Of a stretch of DNA of 64,000 nt, positions 50,201 to 59,198 are shown one piece after another. Numbering within the stretch: position 1 is the stretch's first letter; every line of letters starts with the position of its first letter. The DNA comes from Gavia stellata (Eukaryota; Chordata; Aves; Gaviiformes; Gaviidae), in assembly GCF_030936135.1 (NCBI RefSeq), contig NC_082619.1, forward strand, positions 2,483,208 through 2,547,207, written 5' to 3'. The notes beneath the pieces are model-generated. The model was not told where the DNA came from. It did no database searches and saw only the letters and a list, made by a program, of their open reading frames with translations. A program made the position numbers and the translations under genes.

Positions 50201-53200
50201 GATCTATTTTTTGATCTATAGCAGGGGAATAAACATGGAAGCTTCTTAAAATTTTGAAAAATATAACCAAAGAAAGCATCCATACAGTGTGATACTACTG
50301 ACAAGGTCACACTGGTGCTTCTTCCCTCGTTCAGCCAAGACATGCGTCGGAAAGGAACAGGCTTTCTGATATTTCCTGGCCCTTTCATAAATAAGGAAAC
50401 ACTTTGACAACTGGTCTTTTCCCTGACTTTCTGAATTCCAACCAGAACAGCAAAATTAAAGTCTTCATAGCTTTTAAAAAATGTCTAAGCTTCCACCTCC
50501 TTCCCTTAACCACTATTTAGAAATAAATGGAACATATATAGAAAGTAAAGGAGTAAAGTACAGAATAGCAGCAGACTTTCAGCCTTTTAATGTCTAAATT
50601 TTATAATAAGAGGTATTAATACAGGATAAAACAGAGTAGTTATTTTCAAAATAATATTAATAATAAAGCCAGAACATCTTTCCCCTAAGTAGGGCCTGAC
50701 TATTTAGACAGAGGAAAAAACCCAACAAAACCAAACTTATTTTAAGTATTTTCTTTAACCTACTTGATCAGTTTTGATCTTTGGTTTATGTGGATGAGAA
50801 ATCAGCTCTTTCTAAAAAGAGAGAAAGACTTATTAATTATCTCTAGTTCATTCTAGACCTACTATTTATCCTGGAAGACAGCTTTATACAAACACTGAAA
50901 CATGAGACTACACTAGCAATGGCAAAGAATTCGGGGTTTTTTAATGTGCTAGTAGTCCAGAGTATAAAACTCCTGTGAGTTACTGTGTCAGAAGGAAGGA
51001 GACTCATGTTTTGTTTCAGGCCTACCTTTAATGCATAGAATTTGGACAAAGCAGATACACTTGGTTCAGCATTTTAATAAACTTTGAGAAGAGGAAGTAC
51101 TTAATATGAACCAACTTAAAATCTTAAATAAGAAAGAAGAAAAAAGGAAGCTTTTATGTCTAAAATGAATACGTCATTTCTCAAAGTATCCTTTGAAATC
51201 TTGTTTTCCAAGTTACTTCTGAAATCACTACACTTACCAGCTTTAAAATTTCAGTTCTACTCTCTACTATTGAGTAAGGAAATTGTATTAATTAGGATAT
51301 GTAGTTCTTCAGAAGGACAGATGTTTAACGTTATATGGGGTAAAAACTCATCTATCTCTGCTTTGTATCTTGTGAATTACAACTGAAGGAAAGAAGTGCC
51401 TTAATATAATACAGACCTCTTATTCTTGAATTTTGTTCTCCTGATAAACATCCGGCCAGGCCAGGCAAAACCATTATGAATCAGTAAATCTAGAGTTCCC
51501 TACTGATAATAATAAAAATCCCTAAATGGAGTTCTTCCTTTTATTGCTCAAATTTAGTTTATGAGAGCTTTTTAGGGAGCAGAGCATGTGAAACCTGCAG
51601 CCAGTTATAAACTTTGTATGTAACTTTGTTATAAACTGAGTTTTAGTGTTTCAGTGGAAAAAAACCTAGAGACAACAATGAAAAAAATCAAAGCAACTAA
51701 CAACTGACAGGCTGTAAAGATTCCTTTGGCATATTAAACTGAGAAATTTAGACACTCACACATAGTTGCATTAAAATTGGTTTAATTCAAATAACTGAGG
51801 TCCTTTCATTATGTGTCTCTAAATAGAATACAGGGCCTTCAGCAAAGTGCTGCCACAGTCCTCACTGCCATTCTGACAGCACTGTAGTCACTGCTTCTGC
51901 TGTATTTCCCTTCTCAGTCCCACGTTCTTCCAGTTTTCAAGATTCCACACTTTCTCGTATTTGCCCTGTTCCCTAGCTGCCTCCACCAGTGAGGTCAGCT
52001 TCAGTTCCTGTCTGCTATTCCCACAAGCATCTCCACATTTTCTGTGAAAATTTTGATGTTCTAAGTCATCTTTTTGAGATAGCTTGCAAGGAGACACGCA
52101 ATCCATTCTTGATGACTTTTCTATTCCGTTATCTTGGAAATAGGAATCAAGGCAAACGTGTTGTAGCTGACTAAATTATAGATATACCCATACAAAAATA
52201 AAATGTAGTCCCAAGAAACAGTGAGTTATATCTTCAAACACTTTAACGTGTGTATAATACCACTGTCTTACTCCTTGCGGTTTTCTGATTGGAAATTGTC
52301 CAATAACCTTATTTAGCTCGCTTAAACTTCATTTAGCTTCTATGCCTATTGCTTCCCACTGTCCGGCCTGAGACTTTCAGCATCACAGCCTACAGGATCC
52401 TCTTTGCTTAGGGAATTTGTTGAACAAAGTCAACTTGTCTGCATGCTTACTCGGTTCAAACTGAGGTGTTTTTGCTATGCAAGACTGATACCATGGTATA
52501 GTTTGCAACACTCCATGAACCCTCATACACTGGACTATGGTCCTTTGAATGCTGTCCGTATTGTCAGCATGCACAAACCTTGAGATGCATCTGTAATAAA
52601 AAGGAATCAGACTTACTGCAATCCTTTCTTCTGTTTCCTCAGAAAAGCTTGTATTTCTTCTCTTCTCCTGGCCTGAAAAGAAATATATTTACCACAGTAA
52701 GCTCAGAAAAATGGATTAAAAGCATGTAATACTTAACTTGATAGTAAACTTTAAATTCCTTATTGAAGCTGAGGACTAGAGTGAACATACAGCAGAAACA
52801 GGCATAACAGGTTATCGGATAAAGTACTTTGATTTCTCTTTCTTCCTGAGATCCTGAAACACACCACATGAGAGGGCAACCTTCTCTTCTTAGATTTACA
52901 TGAGGTTTGAAATAATCATTCTTTCCTCTAATCAGAAGGAATCACTCCAAATGTCAAGATGAATATACATACTACAGTTAGCAAATACTATTCTGTAGCA
53001 TCTTGAGATTATAAAGTTGGGGTAATTCAGGACTCACATATGCGTAATGACTCATTACAAAAACCTTTTCATCGGAGAAGTGCAACCAGAGATAACTTTT
53101 GTCTTCAGTATGCATCTTTGGATTAAGCCAGTCTCTGCTACCCTGTAGAAGTGATTTAAAACAGTGATAATTTCAAAGGTGATAGAATTTAGTCCAGTTT

Positions 53201-56200
53201 TGAACTACAGAACATTTAATGACTCTTTTCAGTCAGTGGTCCAGGTTCTTCTCTCTATAAGAAGAGAAGTACACATCCTAGAACGTGTTAAAGCTCCTCT
53301 CTTTATAAAGTTGGAAGAAAAAATAATTTCCTAGGGAGAATAAATTCCTACTGAGAATTTTTTAGTATTCTGATTCACAGAATATACAGCACATCTGTAT
53401 ATTTTTGCCTTACGGAAATGAATAGCTTTCAGCTACAGTGAGACATCACTGTTTAAGCTGAGTAAAAGCATATTAAATTGTTTTCATAAATACCTAGCAA
53501 TTTGTTAAGAAATAGACATTCCAGGAAGTATTTTGGGAAAAGCCTCAACCAATGCCAGAAAGGAGCACATCTCAGCATATGGCTAATAAAAACAAGAAAA
53601 GAAAAAGGGTTTCTTATTTGTTTATTTCCATTCAGAAGTGGTTAAGAAAAGATGATGTAAAATTGATGGGGAAACCCCCTGGTTTTTAGTGCAGCAGATT
53701 ATTTTGTCTGATGACAATTTCTTCCATGCACTTTGATTTTAGAAATTAAGCAATCTTCATCATTTAAAGTGGTTTCTTCAACAACTCTGTCCAAGTTTTA
53801 GTCAGCTTTAAGCCTAATAAAAAAAAATTGCCAGCTTTTTTTTCCCCCAACAGATTAATGTAAATGACAGCATAAACGACAAAGCCCAAGCACTAGATAT
53901 TTGGGAGTCCTGATATTGAAAAGTAACACCCAACCAATATTCTAGAATTTGAATTCTTATCCTTTACTGTTATTTCCCTTTCACAAAAGGGAAGTAAAAT
54001 ACCTGTACTGATAAAAAGAAAAGCAAAACTGACCCACATCTTAGATCACAGTAGGAAGCTGTATTTTTATTCACTATATGGGGAGTTAATGTAAACACAA
54101 TACCCCTGTAAGGCAAGCAATGCATGCCTAGAAGTGGCAACCAGGTTCAACCAAGAGACCAGACCATCAGGCAAGTTGGTGGTGAGGAGGCAGTACAAGT
54201 TCAAGTCAGGAAGGCAGTCCACAGGTCAGGCTCAGTGATGGTACCTTACAACTTGCTGACTAAAGATAGCCAGATAAGACCAAGATCAAAAGAAAAAGTG
54301 GCCAGATTGGAAAAACGTCTAGCAATACAAAGATCTATTTAGACAAGCTAAGCATTTCTATTTTAGATGCATTAAACTGATGACTCAGATTTGCAGTGTT
54401 TATAATTTTGAAATTTCTTTGTTAATCATAAACTGTCCTGTAAAGCCTATGGGAATTAATGAATTACAGAATAGTCCAGTGAAATAAACATCCAAAAAAC
54501 AACAGCTTTTTTGCCATGTGCCTCACTACTATTTCATATGAAATTAGCTAACTAATTAAAATGAGCATTTCTAATAAAGGAATTCACTGTCAGTTTGTGA
54601 AATAACAATGTTAATGTAGCTAAACTTTCTTTCCAAAAAACCCTCTCCCTGTACCACTGTGGAGACAACATTCACTTCCCAGATCTACACAACAGAGCTT
54701 CCAGGTTTTGCTCTCCCAGGGGACATGCTGCATGAACCACATGTCTGAATCAAGTCCGAAATCTGGATTTGAACAGTAAATGACACCTGTGACCGATAAT
54801 AATGTGAACGTTAGTCTTATTTCATTCAGTGCATTAATTTTAATTTTCTTAGACTTTTGTGAGGCTTATAGCACATCCTGTAGTTGTATGAAGTAATTTA
54901 CTCCTTGAAATTAATCAGTCATCTTTATGGCTGCCAGATGCCCAAAGCCCCAAAACCTTGCTACCATCTATTGTTACTGAATTTAAAAAAAATGAATGGA
55001 AGATTCAGGAAACTGTTGCTAGCTTCAGCCAGAATTCAGAAAGAAGGCTAATTGATGATAATGGATGAGATGCCTTTTGGAATTATTAATTGGAAAAGGA
55101 GGATTGCTGACTTTCAGGAAAGACTTGCAGATCTCAGCACCTTTCTGCACCTCTTGCAGATTGCTCTCATCTGGCCTGCTTCCCAAATGTAGGCTGGAGG
55201 CTTTTCAGTAAAAATGTGGAACATTTTACTAAAATGAGGAAAAAAATAGTATAATTACAGAGTCAGGCTGAAAATTTTATTACAATATTTAATACTAGCT
55301 GTCTTAGTTTCCATTACTTGTGTGAATTGTATTCAAGGTATGCAGAACACTAATACACCAGTTAGATTAATAGGGGCTTCAGAAGTTTATATCGGTGTCT
55401 CAATAGCAAGCACAACTGTTGTCTGCATTTTATTTTTCTTGGCAAAGTAGTGGGAGAAACCCCAAGCTCTATATACTTTATCCAATCCCACTGTTTTGCA
55501 GGAGATGAACCTCAGTGATCTGGATACCATGTCACTTATGTTGCTTCTTTCCATGGCCAATTTAATGCTTGAGTCACTGCATAAACATGAGTATATATAC
55601 CTCATAGCATGCTAAATTTTATTAATCCTATCCACCGATTACGGACTACAGGTACTGTTAACTAAAGTGCTGAGTGGGTGGCTGCATGCCAGATTGATGT
55701 TAGCTTTTGTAAAACTCCACTAAGTCAGAAGGCTCTGCGCAGTCCAGAGGATCCAACATGAAAGGCATTACAATATCCCAGTTATGCCTTCCTTTGGAAA
55801 GACAGCATCATCTATAAACTCAGTTTTGATGTTGTTCGCTAAAAACTACAGTTTGTTCTGCAGCTAAGTAGTTTCTACAAAATCTGAAATGGCTTGGTCT
55901 AGCAGTCCTTGAATTATATCTCTCTAAAAATATCACCTAAACCTGTCCCTGAGTGACAGGCTAAGGCAGAAGCATTTCTATGGAAGCTGATTTAATAACC
56001 ACCCACTACCAAATTTCCCGCATCTCTCATGAAATGAACTCTTGGCGCTAGCTGCTGCTGGGCACAGGCTAATGGAGAAGATCTATTAATAACTAAGACA
56101 ATTAAGAAATAAACTTACGCTTTGAGCTGTGCTTCAATATCTCTATGCCAGGATTTTTTGTGTGAAAGTGCATGCAGCACTGGTGGGTTTTTTCCCCCGA

Positions 56201-57586
56201 AATTATCCACTTTTGAATCTGGGCACTCTCAGTTGGCTACTTTTAGATACTAAATCAGAATAGACATTATGTGCTTACTCTGAAGAATTTAAGCACACAG
56301 CTTACTACTTTCAGTCCTACCCCAAGCCAGCATGAGCCAGTTGGGAATAAGGTTAAGCTAAACATGGAGAAATGGGCTGCATCATGCAAACCACCCAGTG
56401 GGCCAGGTCCAGGCGATTGTCACAGAATCACAGAATCACTGAGGTTGGAAAAGACCTGTAAGATCATCAAGTCCATCATTACTGTTCATCATGTAATTTC
56501 CACAGTTCCAGTATTCCACCAAATGACACATGGTGAATGGAAATACTTATGTAAAAAAGAGTCGGGATCAGTGGTTCTTACCGGCTGAAGGTGTTTTTCT
56601 TTGACTTTAGTTTTCTCCATGCTTTGAGCTTTGGAGAGTCTCTCTTTCTCACTGTTTTTTTCACTTTCTAGGTAAGAGAAATGAGGGGCAAATGAGCAAG
56701 TGCTCCTACTCCCACCATCCTTCACAGAGGGCAACTGAACCATAGTGTACTTCGGGGCCGTTGAGAAAGTTAGTGATCCCAAGTGCCTGGACCCCAGGAC
56801 AGGAGGTATCAGCTGAAATATCTCAGTTGTCACACTAGGGGCTGTGGCTCTTCTGTCACCCAGAGCTTCTTGGCATGAGTCATTATTCATTCCTGAGAAC
56901 TAATTCTTCCCAGAAACCTAGGCAACAAAGGTTTAGCAAGCTGGGAGCACGCAGTACTTAATACTTACTTCTAGAAAGTTGTGGGCCGTGGAGAGCAGTA
57001 CTTCTCTCTGGAAAGTAAAATCACGTTAAGGGCGCCTGGGAAGGTGGGGGGTGGTGTTGCAGGGAGGGCACAAGGCTCTGGAGAGGTGTGAGGGGTCTGG
57101 AGAGGGTGCAGGGCTCAGGCAAAAGGTGTGGGGACCCCGGGAGAGCACAGGGCCTCGGGAGGATGTGTGAGACCCCAGGGAAGCTGTGGGGACCCCAGGA
57201 GAGGTGTGAGGCTCTGGAGAGGGGCCGCAGGAGGTGCGTGAGGTCCCAGGTAAGGTGCAGGACCCTGCAGAGAGGTGTGCAGCCCCAGTGATGGTGTAGG
57301 GCTGCAGGCAGGGTCCCCTCATGGGGCAGGGTCCCCTCACAGCACGGGGTCCCCTCATGGGACAGGGTCCCCTCACAGGGCAGGGTCTCGCCATAGGGCA
57401 GGGTCCCTTCCCGGGCAGGGTCCTCTCACGTCGCAGGGTGGCAGGGCCTAGACAGGACTCGAGTAGCGGCAGGAGCACGGCTGAGGTCCAGAAGGTGCTG
57501 GCGAGGCCCAGGTCGGCTGGGCTCAAGCCAGCAAAGACAAGGGGCCCATCGGGCGCCATCGGGTGCTGCCCTGGCTCTGTGCCCAT
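47209..57586 (-). CDS. HOATZ: HOATZ (C11orf88) cilium/flagellum protein, frame disturbed
   Basis: HOATZ is a small protein of motile cilia and sperm flagella. Five exons are seen on the minus strand: 57430-57586, 56582-56667, 52617-52672, 50764-50811 and 47209-47269. They were recognised by order and by resemblance to the human protein as I remember it: LVFAGLSPADL and FWTSAVLLP, SKAQSMEKTKVKEKHLQ, REEIQAFLRKQ, KELISHPHKPK and KVSEADLMDQEAVKALK. Exons 1-2-3 join in phase. Exon 3 is 56 bases and ends two bases into a codon, whereas exon 4 matches the human protein only in phase 0, so joining 3 to 4 gives a stop after three codons. Exon 5 needs two bases before it, which fits exon 3, so joining 3 to 5 is in frame and gives about 119 residues. 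Either the gene is a pseudogene, exon 4 is skipped, or the assembly has errors. The position between LAYN and mir-34c supports the identity. Confidence 0.78.
49001..49037. repeat. (TGGATG)n hexanucleotide repeat
   Basis: About six perfect copies of TGGATG in HOATZ intron 4. A perfect tract like this is probably length-polymorphic. Confidence 0.92.
50764..50811 (-). CDS. HOATZ: HOATZ exon 4
   Basis: Forty-eight bases, 16 codons in phase 0: KELISHPHKPKIKTDQ. The match to human KELISLPYKPK is clear. It has the acceptor TCTCTTTTTAG and a donor GTAGGT. Its frame does not agree with the end of exon 3, where it would be read as KSstop. Because it is a multiple of three, skipping it leaves the downstream frame unchanged. 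Confidence 0.75.
52617..52672 (-). CDS. HOATZ: HOATZ exon 3, apparently about 4 bases short
   Basis: Fifty-six bases encoding ARRREEIQAFLRKQKKGL plus two bases. The acceptor is CTTTTCAG and the donor GTAAGT. The first 14 codons match the human AKTREEILQLLRKQ in one frame. The last bases, GAAAGGATTGCA, match the human EERIS in another. Compared with the human exon as I recall it, about four bases are missing near 52622-52630. Confidence 0.75.
56422..56478 (-). mobile_element. CR1 3' tail remnant
   Basis: On the plus strand it reads CACAGAATCACAGAATCACT, then GAGGTTGGAAAAGACC and AAGATCATCAAGTCC. This is the 3' end of a minus-strand CR1 about 100 bases downstream of HOATZ exon 2. Only the tail is present. 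Confidence 0.88.
56582..56667 (-). CDS. HOATZ: HOATZ exon 2
   Basis: Eighty-six bases with a strong acceptor (CCCCTCATTTCTCTTACCTAG) shortened here to its end, TTTCTCTTACCTAG, and the donor GTAAGA. It encodes SEKNSEKERLSKAQSMEK then TKVKEKHLQP, a charged helical segment like the human KIQ and KVKYLQ part. It takes one base from exon 1 and ends in phase 0. The same frame stays open upstream, so a longer exon with a weaker acceptor near 56730-56745 cannot be excluded. Confidence 0.7.
57055..57310. repeat. Degenerate GC-rich minisatellite
   Basis: Roughly 20-35 base units built from GGAGAGGTGTGAGG, GTGGGGACCCC and CCAGGAGAGG recur irregularly. G-runs are on the plus strand. The region is stop-poor, which explains the long open frames in both directions. 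Confidence 0.7.
57311..57435. repeat. 18-bp minisatellite overlapping the HOATZ exon 1 donor
   Basis: Seven units starting GGGTCCCCTC: 57311, 57329, 57347, 57365, 57383, 57401 (17 bases) and 57418. The last unit contains the exon 1 end and its donor. On the minus strand the units at 57329 and 57365 also contain GTGAGGGG, so they are decoy donors, but in a different reading phase because of the 17-base unit. Confidence 0.9.
57430..57586 (-). CDS. HOATZ: HOATZ exon 1 (coding part)
   Basis: Fifty-two codons plus one base. The ATG sits in a strong context, GCGCCATGGGC. It encodes GPLVFAGLSPADLGLASTFW then TSAVLLPLLE, resembling the human LVFAGSS and AKQFW segment. The donor GTGAGAGG follows CTGCGAC. 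If that donor were ignored the frame would run on through the minisatellite as a GPCPMR-type hexapeptide repeat, so the exon end is not certain. Confidence 0.75.
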
Positions 57587-57870
57587 GGCGCCGCATGGGG
57601 CTGCGTCCTGGTGTCCCCGCTCCGTGAGGTGGGCCTGCCCAGCTCAGCCTGTCCGCTCCTGCCCTGTGGCCACGAGGAAGCAAGAGGACGGCAGGGCCCT
57701 GGTGCTGCCCGTGCCACTGCCACGTCCCTGTCACTGCCACCTGCTGCGGTAGATACCCTGCTGGGGCCCTTCCCTTTTCCCTGCCGTCACTGGCACCTGG
57801 GTGCCAGGAGGGAGGACTGTAGTGAAGGTGTGAAGCCGTCTCAGGGGGGACACAGCAGCACAGACGTGCC
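57436..57870. promoter_or_regulatory. HOATZ: GC-rich HOATZ first exon and promoter region
   Basis: GC-rich sequence around and upstream of the HOATZ ATG at 57586, falling back to AT-rich beyond about 57.9 kb. It is the likely HOATZ promoter. No TATA box or clear X-box was seen. CpG density is lower than at SIK2 and LAYN. Confidence 0.5.
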
Positions 57871-58433
57871 TGGGGAGCCTGGATCCAGCTGCACGGTAAG
57901 GGACACGCTGCCTGTCACAGTACAGATGGAAAACCAAAAGGCTGACCACATCGTACACCCCATTTCAAGTGTCTTCAGGCCATTTTCACTCAAGTCTAGC
58001 CTCGGGCCTCTCTATGAACAGGAAATAGCTGCCACCACAGGCCTCAATTTTATTTATTCAACAGAGTAAGTGGAGGTAAATGTGAAAACAGCGGCCTTAG
58101 ACAAGTGTAAGGCTGAGACGAGCACAATCAGAACAGGAGCTGATGTCTGCAAATTTTGGGAAGAAAAAAACCTTTCAATTTGTTCTCATGGTTTTTAGTG
58201 TCCGGTATGCAAAACAGTTGTGAATGCAGTGTATCACACAGTAAGGTGCAGTTCAATTGTTTTGATAAATGCATTGATGTCTCTTGAATGTGTGACAGGC
58301 AATCCAGTACATTTCGCTTGATTTATTTCACTGTCTTGCCTGTCTATTAGATGCTTCTGCAAAGAAATTAGTCTATGTGCCTTCTGTTGTCAAAATTCCC
58401 ATGCATCTGATTTCCACTGAGGTATCTTCCAAA

Positions 58434-58510
58434 CCTTTTTACCTGGCTGTGTGGCTAGTGATTGTTACTTCTGGCAATCATCTAACTACACTGCCTAGTA
58501 ACTAGGCTGA
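58434..58510 (-). ncRNA. MIR34C: miR-34c precursor hairpin
   Basis: A hairpin of about 77 bases. The 5p arm at 58474-58496 starts AGGCAGTGTAGTTAG and the 3p arm at 58442-58463 starts AATCACTAGCCACAC. The flanks CCTAGTTACT and CCAGGTAAAAAG match the mammalian precursor. The seed GGCAGTG is intact. Position 16 of the 5p arm is A where the known vertebrate miR-34c has C, inside an internal loop, so the fold is kept. miR-34c is p53-induced and acts in spermatogenesis and multiciliated cells. It lies 0.6 kb after mir-34b on the same strand, probably in one primary transcript. Confidence 0.95.
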
Positions 58511-59113
58511 TGTAAGAGACAGTTCCCTTTCAACTCCTACTTTGATGAAGACTGGGGTTTTGGTAAAAAAACCTCTTAGAGCAGGTTCTAGCACTATTAA
58601 GTGTTTTCTCCATTATTAAAATTTTTGAACGTTAAGCAAAGTGGTCAGAGTAAAAAATATTTATAACATACAGTGAGGTTAATATTTAATCATTGCTCAA
58701 AACCCCCTTCACTTAATAGCTTGTTAAATAAGACATGAAAGCTAAATGAAAATTATTTTCCCCAATACCTGACAGATAAACTGAAGGGTACAATCAAAAA
58801 AATTCTTAGTCCAATCTTGGTGCATAAACAATTAAGTATACAATAAATATTCAGGTGGCTAAACAATTTAAACACAACAGACAGTATTCTTGCTCCAGGG
58901 AAGTTCCTAAGGATTTTAGCACCAACTTCAAGAAATCTAAGATTTCACTTGATACTGCCAGCATATACCATACGTTTCTGTTGGACAGCTAAAATTCTGG
59001 AAATAAAGCTGAAAATGAATAAACATTATTGATAATTTTGAACTAGGAATAACGATGTTGTAAGGAAGTTTTGTAGTGCAGTTTTCTGTACTGAGGTTGT
59101 AGAAAGGAATCCT

Positions 59114-59198
59114 GTGCCTTGTTTTGATGGCAGTGAAGTTAGTGATTGCGAAGCAATGGATACAATCAGCTAACTACACTGCCTACAAACCAAGCACT
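59114..59198 (-). ncRNA. MIR34B: miR-34b precursor hairpin
   Basis: A hairpin of about 85 bases. The 5p arm at about 59163-59184 reads AGGCAGTGTAGTTAGCTGAT and the 3p arm at 59126-59148 reads CAATCACTAACTTCACTGCC. The closing stem pairs GTGCTTGGTTTG with CAAAACAAGGCAC. The arms pair nearly throughout. The sequence agrees with bird miR-34b as I recall it. Order and strand relative to mir-34c match mammals. Confidence 0.96.

Larger units (their letters stand above)
47270..57429 (-). other. HOATZ: HOATZ introns 1-4
   Basis: Long AT-rich introns. They contain a hexanucleotide repeat at 49001-49037 (intron 4), a CR1 tail at 56422-56478 (intron 2) and GC-rich minisatellites at 57055-57429 (intron 1). 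I see no other gene. A plus-strand frame at 54124-54342 shows no family resemblance. Confidence 0.65.

Noticed and set aside
54124..54342. A short plus-strand frame in HOATZ intron 2
   Set aside because: No splice context, homology or domain; the CAAGTTCAAGTCAGG-like wording looks repeat-like.
57026..57586. A single 186-residue protein from HOATZ exon 1 through the minisatellite
   Set aside because: A good donor ends the conserved part after 52 codons and the remainder is repeat translation. Not fully excluded, so noted in the exon 1 entry.
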